DNA of 5,439 nt from Alphaproteobacteria bacterium (GTDB lineage Bacteria > Pseudomonadota > Alphaproteobacteria > Kiloniellales > J153): positions 1 through 5,439 of the forward strand of contig RFLL01000035.1 in the NCBI GenBank assembly GCA_003693905.1, written 5' to 3'. Each line of letters opens with the position of its first letter. Within the stretch, counting starts at the first letter, position 1. This document shows, one piece after another, positions 1-5,439 of the stretch. A model generated the notes under the pieces. The model was not told the DNA's origin. It made no database searches and saw nothing but the letters and a program-made list of their open reading frames with translations. Made by a program: the position numbers and the translations under genes.

Positions 1-1
1 C

Positions 2-1185
2 CACGCCCGGGCCGCCGGTCTCGGCGACGTGGTGATCGTCAACACCTGCGCGGTGACCGCCGAGGCCGAACGCCAGGCCCGCCAGGCGATCCGCCGCGCC
101 CGGCGCGAACATCCCCGGGCGCGAATCATCGTCACCGGCTGCGCCGCGCAGATCGACCCCGAGCGCTACGGCGCCATGCCGGAAGTCGATCGCGTGCTCG
201 GCAATGCCGAAAAACTGCACCGCGACAGCTACGCGGCGGTCGCGTTCGATGATCCTGACACGCCGCGGGTCGTGGTCGGCGACATCATGACGGTCCGCGA
301 CACCGCGGCCCATCTGATCGACGGTTTCGCCGCGCGCACCCGCGCCTTCGTCCAGGTGCAGCAGGGGTGCGATCACCGCTGCACCTTCTGCATCATCCCC
401 TACGGGCGCGGCAACAGCCGCTCGGTCCCGATGGGGGCGGTGGTCAATCAGGTCCGCAGGCTGGTCGACAACGGCGTGGCCGAAGTGGTGCTGAGCGGAG
501 TCGATCTGACCGCCTACGGCCACGATCTGCCGGGACGCCCGCGCCTGGGTCAGCTCGCCCGGCGCATCCTGCGCCACGTGCCCGATCTGCCGCGCCTGCG
601 CCTGTCGTCGATCGACGCAGTCGAGCTTGACAACGACATCTTCCGCCTGCTCGCCGAGGAGCCGCGGCTGATGCCGCATCTGCATCTGTCGTTGCAATCG
701 GGCGACGATCTGATTCTGAAGCGCATGAAACGCCGCCATGCCCGCGCCGATGCCTTGGCCCTGTGCGCCCGCGCCCGCACCGCGCGCCCCGACGTCGTCT
801 TCGGCGCCGATCTCATCGCCGGATTCCCGACCGAAACCGAAGCGATGTTCGCCAATACCCTGTCGATCGTCGAGGAGGCCGGCCTGACCTATCTTCATGT
901 CTTTCCCTATTCGCCGCGTCGCGGCACCCCGGCGGCGCGGATGCCGCAGGTGCCGGCAGCCGAACGCAAGGCCCGGGCGGCGCGCCTGCGCGCGGCCGGA
1001 GCGGCAGCACTCGAACGCTTTCTGCGGGGACGCATCGGCACGCGTGCCCGGGTGCTGATCGAACGTGACGGGTTCGGCCGCTGTGAACATTTCGCCCCGG
1101 TTGCCGTGCCCGGCGGCGCCCCCGGCACCATCGTGACGGTGCGGATAACCGGTATTACGGAGACCCATCTGACTGGAGCGGCCGC

Positions 1186-1189
<4 letters not shown>
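2..1189 (+). CDS. mtaB: tRNA t(6)A37 methylthiotransferase MtaB (5' partial)
   Basis: Radical-SAM enzyme that converts t6A to ms2t6A at position 37 of ANN-decoding tRNAs, in the cytoplasm. The frame is already open at base 2 (HARAAGLGDVVIVNTC...), so the GTG at 29 is internal. The true start, and the first UPF0004-domain cysteine (usually in a GCRLN-like motif), lie off the left edge; by family length roughly 25-35 residues are missing. Visible are the two remaining N-terminal cluster cysteines, in NTCAVT (codon at 47) and VTGCAAQ (codon at 140). The radical-SAM CxxxCxxC motif follows as CDHRCTFC (codons at 368, 380, 389), then IIPYGRG. The middle has the family's LSGVDLTAYG and LHLSLQSGDD segments, and the last ~45 residues form a short TRAM-like tail. 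The 4-base overlap with ftsY implies one operon. The MtaB subfamily is preferred over MiaB and RimO because of the NTCAVT / YGRGNSRS signatures and the ftsY neighbour; that choice rests on recalled family patterns. The gene looks intact apart from the edge. Confidence 0.93.
1175..1178 (+). promoter_or_regulatory. Shine-Dalgarno of ftsY
   Basis: GGAG lies 7 bases before the ftsY ATG at 1186, inside the last codons of mtaB. It fixes the start that overlaps the mtaB stop as ATGA (1186-1189), an arrangement typical of translational coupling. Confidence 0.7.
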
Positions 1190-2133
<944 letters not shown>

Positions 2134-2184
2134 TCCTCCATCCCCTTTCGCACCGCCCCCACCGGTAACGCGCCGCAGAAACGG

Positions 2185-2214
2185 AAAAAAAGCCCGGGAG
2201 CGATTCCCCCGGGC
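2185..2214 (-). terminator. Intrinsic terminator of the BI-1 gene
   Basis: A perfect 7-bp GC stem (GCCCGGG at 2192-2198 with CCCGGGC at 2208-2214) has a 9-base loop. Read on the minus strand it is followed directly by seven Ts (2191-2185), the classic Rho-independent form. It sits 34 bases past the BI-1 stop at 2249. On the + strand the same stem is followed by only CTTCGTT, so it may stop ftsY transcripts as well, but less convincingly. Confidence 0.88.
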
Positions 2215-2248
2215 CTTCGTTGGCAAGTGGCGAACGATATGGCAGCGA

Positions 2249-2971
2249 CTACTCGCGCGCCACGCCGAACAACTGCAACAGCCAGATGAACAGCGTGACG
2301 AAGCTGCCGTAGAGCAGGAAAGCGCCGAAGATCGCCTTGCGCGTGGTCACTTCGCCGTGGTCGCTTTCCATGTACATGTTCTTGATCATCTGCGTCTCGT
2401 AGGCGGTCAGGCCAGCGAAGACCAGCACCACCACCACCGACAGCAGCAGGTGGAAGCCCGAGCTTTGCAGCAGGAACATGTTGACCAGCAGCGCCACCAG
2501 AATGCCGAAGGTGGCCATTGCCAGGAAGGCGCCGACCGGGGCCAGATCCCGCTTTGTGGTGTAGCCGTAAAGGCTGAGGCCGGCGAACGCCGCCGAGGTG
2601 ATGAAGAACACCCGCACGATGCTGGTGCCGGTGTACATGTAGAACAGAGGCGCCATCAACGCGCCCCACAACGCGGCATAGACCCAGAACGCCGCCTGTG
2701 CCGCCGCCGGCGAGCCGCTCATGATGACCCGCGGCGCAAAAAAACCGAGGCCGAGGATGCCGACGAACAGCACCCATTTCATGGGACCGAGCGCGATTGC
2801 CTGCATCAGCGCCGGGTTGAGCGCGACGACCAGCGCCACGATGCCGGTAAAGGCCACGCCCAGCGCCATGTAGTTGTAGACCTGGAGCATGTAGCTGCGC
2901 AGGCCGACATCGACGCTTGCAGCAGCCACCTGGGCCTGGGTCATGTATTTGCGATCCGGACCGAGTGCCAT
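2249..2971 (-). CDS. Bax inhibitor-1/YccA family integral membrane protein
   Basis: Inner-membrane protein of the BI-1 (TMBIM/UPF0005) family. Known members include E. coli YccA, which modulates the FtsH protease, and B. subtilis YetJ, a pH-sensitive calcium leak; the substrate or partner here cannot be read from sequence. It has 240 residues, usual for the family, with seven hydrophobic segments at about 33-51, 65-84, 91-111, 118-136, 145-167, 173-190 and 212-235. Family signatures are SLYGYTTKRDL (133-143) and FAGLTAYETQMIKNMY (185-200). The ATG at 2971 is chosen because it has GAAGGGG at 6-base spacing and gives the expected MA-GP-R type N-terminus. An in-frame GTG at 3040 would add 23 polar residues unlike the family. 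Two positions look changed: Glu192 stands where most members have the Asp of YDTQ, and Ser223 stands where YbhL-like members have the Asp of LYLDF. The C-terminus (LFGVARE) resembles the YccA branch. An intrinsic terminator follows. It may be cotranscribed with the upstream permease or have its own promoter in the 178-base spacer. Confidence 0.92.
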   Translation of the reverse strand: MALGPDRKYMTQAQVAAASVDVGLRSYMLQVYNYMALGVAFTGIVALVVALNPALMQAIALGPMKWVLFVGILGLGFFAPRVIMSGSPAAAQAAFWVYAALWGALMAPLFYMYTGTSIVRVFFITSAAFAGLSLYGYTTKRDLAPVGAFLAMATFGILVALLVNMFLLQSSGFHLLLSVVVVLVFAGLTAYETQMIKNMYMESDHGEVTTRKAIFGAFLLYGSFVTLFIWLLQLFGVARE

Positions 2972-2977
2972 CGAATA

Positions 2978-2984
2978 CCCCTTC
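2978..2984 (-). promoter_or_regulatory. Shine-Dalgarno deciding the BI-1 start
   Basis: Read on the minus strand, GAAGGGG lies 6 bases before the ATG at 2971. It supports that start over the in-frame GTG at 3040. Its first two bases are also the last two of the TGA that ends the small upstream frame at 3009-2983. Confidence 0.65.
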
Positions 2985-3009
2985 AAATTCCTGTGGTTCG
3001 CACGTCCAT
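2983..3009 (-). CDS. Possible eight-residue leader peptide (MDVRTTGI)
   Basis: ATG at 3009 opens eight codons ending in TGA (2985-2983), 11 bases before the BI-1 ATG and in a different frame from it. AGGAGGA (3022-3016) precedes it at a 6-base distance; this is the strongest Shine-Dalgarno in the window and is better than the one used by BI-1. The stop overlaps the BI-1 Shine-Dalgarno, a layout that would let terminating ribosomes reinitiate on BI-1. Four of the seven codons after ATG (CGA, ACA, GGA, ATT) end in A or T, unlike the neighbouring genes. That could mean slow translation, or simply that this is non-coding. The start codon lies in a small hairpin (2997-3014). No homologue is recognised, and the function as a regulatory leader is inference. 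A chance frame behind a purine-rich stretch remains possible. Confidence 0.35.
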   Translation of the reverse strand: MDVRTTGI

Positions 3010-3014
3010 GCGAA
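2997..3014 (-). repeat. Inverted repeat / hairpin over the small upstream start
   Basis: On the minus strand, TTCGCA and TGCGAA form a 6-bp stem with a 6-base loop, and an added G-U pair would leave a GGAC tetraloop. The ATG at 3009 is partly inside the stem, immediately after the AGGAGGA. It could modulate initiation of the eight-codon frame; this is inference from base pairing only. Confidence 0.4.
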
Positions 3015-3022
3015 GTCCTCCT

Positions 3023-3051
3023 AATATTGGCGCAGGCCACGCGGGAATCAA
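3023..3051 (-). promoter_or_regulatory. Candidate promoter for BI-1 (proximal)
   Basis: On the minus strand, TTGATT (3051-3046) and AATATT (3028-3023) are separated by 17 bases; each matches 4 of 6 consensus positions of a sigma70-type promoter. Transcription would begin near 3016, giving BI-1 a leader of about 45 bases but removing most of the AGGAGGA in front of the eight-codon frame. The match is weak. Confidence 0.22.
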
Positions 3052-3067
3052 CAACTTATTTTCCCAT

Positions 3068-3087
3068 GGTTTATGAGTAAATAAACC
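3068..3087. repeat. Perfect 7-bp inverted repeat, possible operator
   Basis: GGTTTAT (3068-3074) and ATAAACC (3081-3087) are exact reverse complements separated by GAGTAA. The size and spacing suit a dimeric regulator site. It lies in the spacer upstream of BI-1 and overlaps the -10 of the distal candidate promoter. No T-run follows on either strand, so it is not an intrinsic terminator. No regulator is identified. Confidence 0.4.
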
Positions 3088-3097
3088 TCGCCCGCAA
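3070..3097 (-). promoter_or_regulatory. Candidate promoter for BI-1 (distal)
   Basis: On the minus strand, TTGCGG (3097-3092) and CATAAA (3075-3070) are 16 bases apart, with 3 of 6 and 4 of 6 consensus matches. A transcript from here would carry the eight-codon frame with its full Shine-Dalgarno. The -10 falls inside the inverted repeat at 3068-3087, so a bound regulator would block it. The support is weak and rests on position as much as sequence. Confidence 0.2.
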
Positions 3098-3119
3098 CCG
3101 GTCCCGTCTTCTCGTGATT

Positions 3120-3136
3120 CATATATTTCCCATATA
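3120..3136. repeat. CATATA hexamer repeated one helical turn apart
   Basis: CATATA occurs at 3120-3125 and 3131-3136, an 11-base period. The same stretch also forms the short inverted repeat TATAT-ttccc-ATATA (3122-3136). It is an AT-rich patch in GC-rich surroundings, just past the end of the permease gene. It could be a binding site or only AT-rich spacer sequence. Confidence 0.25.
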
Positions 3137-3142
3137 CTTCAG

Positions 3143-3168
3143 GGTGCTGCTATTCGTTGCGCAGCACC
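3143..3168 (-). repeat. 8-bp hairpin across the permease stop codon
   Basis: GGTGCTGC (3143-3150) and GCAGCACC (3161-3168) are perfect reverse complements around a 10-base loop, and the permease stop TAG (3152-3150) lies at the loop-stem junction. Read on the minus strand it is not followed by a T-run, so it is not a standard intrinsic terminator. It could stabilise the 3' end of the message or assist a Rho-type stop between the permease and BI-1. Confidence 0.4.
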
Positions 3169-5439
3169 GCGGCGGCCTTGTGAGCGAGCGCGCGCCAAGT
3201 GCCGAAAAACCCGCCGGCGAGCGTAACCGCCGCCGCCAGCGCCGCGGTCGCAACGACGGGCACGGGCAGGAACCGGAACGTCAGGTGCATGATCGAGCCG
3301 ACCACGCCGTAGGCGGCGGCGGTGCCGAGCACACCGGCCAGCACCGCGGCGACCAGGCCGAGCAGGCCGTACTCGGCTAGAAACGCCCGCGCGATGTCGC
3401 GCCGCGTCGCCCCCAGCACCTTGAGCACGACCGCGTCATGGACCCGACGCCGGTGTTCGGCGGCCAGCGCCCCGGCCAGGACCAGCACCCCGACCGTCAG
3501 GCCGAGCCCGCCGGCTACGTTGAGCGCCACCGCGATGCGCCCCAGCAGCGTCACCACCGTGGCCAGGGTCTCACGCACCCGGATCGCGCTGACGTTGACG
3601 AAGCGTTCGCTGACCGCGCGTTCCAGCGCGTCTTCGCGCGCCGGGTCGACCTTGACCGTGGCGATGTAGGTCTGCGGTGCTGATTCCAGCAACCCGGGTG
3701 AAAACACCATGACGAAGTTGATACCGAGGCGCGACCAGTCGATGCGGCGCAGATTGGCGATTTCGACTTCTACCGTCCGGCCCAGGATGTTGATGCCCAG
3801 GCGATCGCCGGGGCCGATGTCCAGTGCCTCGCCAACCTCGGCATCGAGAGAGACGAGCGGCGGCCCGCGGTAGTCCGGCGGCCACCACGCGCCGGCGACG
3901 AGATCGGTTTCGGGATCGACCCCGGGCGGGGGTGTGGCACTCCAGGTCAGGCCGCGGTCGCCGCGAAACACCCAGGCGATGTCCGCCGGGATGGTCAGTT
4001 GCCCGGGCGGCACGCCGTTGACGGCGGCGATGCGCCCGCGCAGGATCGGCACCCGGCGCAGGTCGCGGGCCCCGGGAAACGAGGCGATCAGGCGGTCGAA
4101 CGCGGCCGTCTGATCGGGTTGGATGTCGATGAAATAGAACCCCGGCGCATCGGCCGGCAACTCGTCGCGAAGCTGCCGCGACAGGTTGGCCTCGACCAGC
4201 GCAATGGCGACCAGAACCGTCAGCCCGAGGCCGAGCGAGGTGACCACGCTGCCCGTGGCCGCACCGGGCCGGTGCAGGTTGGCCACGGCCAGACGCAGGG
4301 CCACACCGCGTGGCCGCGGCAGGCGCCGGGCGAGTGCCACCACGGCGATGCCGACGCCGCGGAAGACGGCGAAAGCCGCGGCCGCACCGACCACGAACCA
4401 CGCGCCCAGCATGCGCTCGGAGGCGCTGAACACGGCCAGCGCGGCCAGGATCACGGCGATGGCCGCGATCACGGCCACCGTTGTGCGGGCGTGCCTGAAG
4501 CCGGGTCCGGTGGCGGGGGCCACGGCGTAGCGAAACAGATTGGCCGGCGCAATCGCCCGCGCCCGGGCCAGCGGCCACAGACAGAACGCCAGCGCGCTCA
4601 ACAGACCGAGGGCGGCAGCCACCGCCAGCGGCTGCACATGGACGATGGCCGGCACGCGCCAGCCCAGCACCTCGGCCAGCACCGTGCCCAGCATGAACGG
4701 CGCCACCGCCCCGGCGCCGATCCCGATCGCCACCCCCAGCAGTGCCAGGACCATGATCTGTACCAGATAGACCCGGAAGATCAGCCCACCCGGCGCCCCC
4801 AGGCATTTCAGGGTGGCGATGGTCGGGGCGCGACGCTCGAGATAGGCGCGCACCGCGTTGGCCACCCCCAGCCCGCCGACCAGAAGGACCGCCAGAGCGA
4901 TGAACGTCAGGTAGAGGCTCAGACGCTCAATGAAGCGCACGACACCGGGGGCGGCTTCGTCCGGGTCGCGAACGCGCCAGCCGGCATCGGGGAAGGTCGC
5001 GGCCAGATCGCGACGCAACGCCGCGACATCGGCCCCCGGGGGCAGACGCACACGGTAGTGATAGTGGATCAGGCTGCCGGGCAGCACCAGCCCGGTGTCG
5101 GCCAGGGCCGCGCGTGCGATCAGGACGTGCGGCCCGAACGCGGCGATGCGGGTGGCCCGGTCCGGCTCGCCGGTCAGGGCGGCGCGGATTTGAAAGGTGG
5201 CTTCACCGATTCGGATCGGCGCCCCCGGCGCGATATCCAGGCGCGCCAGGAGCACCGGGTCCGCGACCGCGCCCCAGACCCCGTCGCGGCGGGCGAGAAG
5301 GTCCGCCAGCCGTCCGGGCGGATTGGTGCCAACCGAACCGTAGAGGGGATAGCGGGCATCGACGGCGCGCAGTTCGACCAGACTTTGGCGCCCGCCCGTC
5401 TTTTCGTCCTGCGCCTCGGATACGGCGCGGGCCATGGCG
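3150..5439 (-). CDS. ybbP: FtsX/MacB-type ABC transporter permease, YbbP family (5' partial)
   Basis: Inner-membrane permease of a type VII (MacB-like) ABC system, COG3127. In E. coli, YbbP pairs with the ATPase YbbA next to the lysophospholipase/thioesterase gene tesA; the cargo is probably a hydrophobic or lipid-like molecule, moved or extracted at the periplasmic side. At least 761 residues are visible. The ATG at 5435 is most likely internal, since the frame stays open to the edge and the family's first membrane helix plus roughly 80-100 residues are missing. Numbered from that Met: periplasmic domain 1 to about 173, including the family segment LVELRAVDARYPLYG (19-33); helices near 174-194, 223-243, 268-289, 320-338, 344-367 and 397-415; a second periplasmic domain 416-633; helices near 634-657, 688-710 and 724-746. 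With the missing first helix this makes the ten expected. Each FtsX half carries a coupling motif (TLKCLGA 208-214, VLKVLGA 670-676). No ATPase motif is present, so the ATPase must be encoded elsewhere, probably just beyond the right edge. The BI-1 gene follows after 178 bases. LolC/LolE are less likely given the ten-helix layout. Confidence 0.88.
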   Translation of the reverse strand, partial: AMARAVSEAQDEKTGGRQSLVELRAVDARYPLYGSVGTNPPGRLADLLARRDGVWGAVADPVLLARLDIAPGAPIRIGEATFQIRAALTGEPDRATRIAAFGPHVLIARAALADTGLVLPGSLIHYHYRVRLPPGADVAALRRDLAATFPDAGWRVRDPDEAAPGVVRFIERLSLYLTFIALAVLLVGGLGVANAVRAYLERRAPTIATLKCLGAPGGLIFRVYLVQIMVLALLGVAIGIGAGAVAPFMLGTVLAEVLGWRVPAIVHVQPLAVAAALGLLSALAFCLWPLARARAIAPANLFRYAVAPATGPGFRHARTTVAVIAAIAVILAALAVFSASERMLGAWFVVGAAAAFAVFRGVGIAVVALARRLPRPRGVALRLAVANLHRPGAATGSVVTSLGLGLTVLVAIALVEANLSRQLRDELPADAPGFYFIDIQPDQTAAFDRLIASFPGARDLRRVPILRGRIAAVNGVPPGQLTIPADIAWVFRGDRGLTWSATPPPGVDPETDLVAGAWWPPDYRGPPLVSLDAEVGEALDIGPGDRLGINILGRTVEVEIANLRRIDWSRLGINFVMVFSPGLLESAPQTYIATVKVDPAREDALERAVSERFVNVSAIRVRETLATVVTLLGRIAVALNVAGGLGLTVGVLVLAGALAAEHRRRVHDAVVLKVLGATRRDIARAFLAEYGLLGLVAAVLAGVLGTAAAYGVVGSIMHLTFRFLPVPVVATAALAAAVTLAGGFFGTWRALAHKAAAVLRNE

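Noticed and set aside
2972..3040. An N-terminally extended BI-1 protein starting at the GTG at 3040
   Set aside because: The 23 extra residues are polar and unlike the family, while the ATG at 2971 has its own well-spaced Shine-Dalgarno.
2357..3076. A 239-codon + strand frame opposite the BI-1 gene
   Set aside because: His/Gln/Arg-rich translation typical of the complement of a hydrophobic membrane protein; no homology recognised.
3114..3380. An 88-codon + strand frame starting in the spacer
   Set aside because: It runs antisense into the permease gene, lacks a Shine-Dalgarno that I can see, and its composition is that of a shadow frame.
3571..4806. A 411-codon minus-strand open frame inside the permease gene
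   Set aside because: It is a shifted frame of the YbbP-type gene with low-complexity Arg/Gly/Ala composition and no start signal; the other frame has the full membrane-domain pattern.

Overview
This is a GC-rich window with almost all third codon positions G or C. It carries four protein genes in two convergent pairs. The protein sequences and the mtaB-ftsY pairing suggest an alphaproteobacterium, perhaps Rhodospirillales-like. That is inference from family resemblance; no rRNA or other taxonomic marker is present.

Left half, + strand: the 3' part of mtaB (a radical-SAM tRNA methylthiotransferase, cut by the left edge) overlaps ftsY (signal recognition particle receptor GTPase) by 4 bases, so the two are very probably cotranscribed. 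A 115-base convergent gap follows. It holds one clear intrinsic terminator whose T-run serves the minus-strand transcript.

Right half, minus strand: reading right to left there is a large FtsX/MacB-type ABC transporter permease of the YbbP family (COG3127), cut by the right edge. A 178-base, comparatively AT-rich spacer follows, then a seven-helix Bax inhibitor-1/YccA family membrane protein that ends just before the terminator.

The genes are ordinary housekeeping or envelope genes: tRNA modification, co-translational membrane targeting, envelope lipid/hydrophobe transport, and a membrane protein often tied to membrane-protein quality control or ion leak. I see no defence system, mobile element, CRISPR array or RNA gene.

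The least explained part is the spacer upstream of the BI-1 gene (2972-3149). It contains several inverted repeats, a hexamer repeated one helical turn apart, weak promoter-like pairs, and an eight-codon reading frame. That frame has a much better Shine-Dalgarno than the BI-1 gene, and its stop codon runs into the BI-1 Shine-Dalgarno. This looks like a possible leader-peptide or translational-coupling arrangement and is the best candidate here for something undescribed. The evidence is sequence pattern only.
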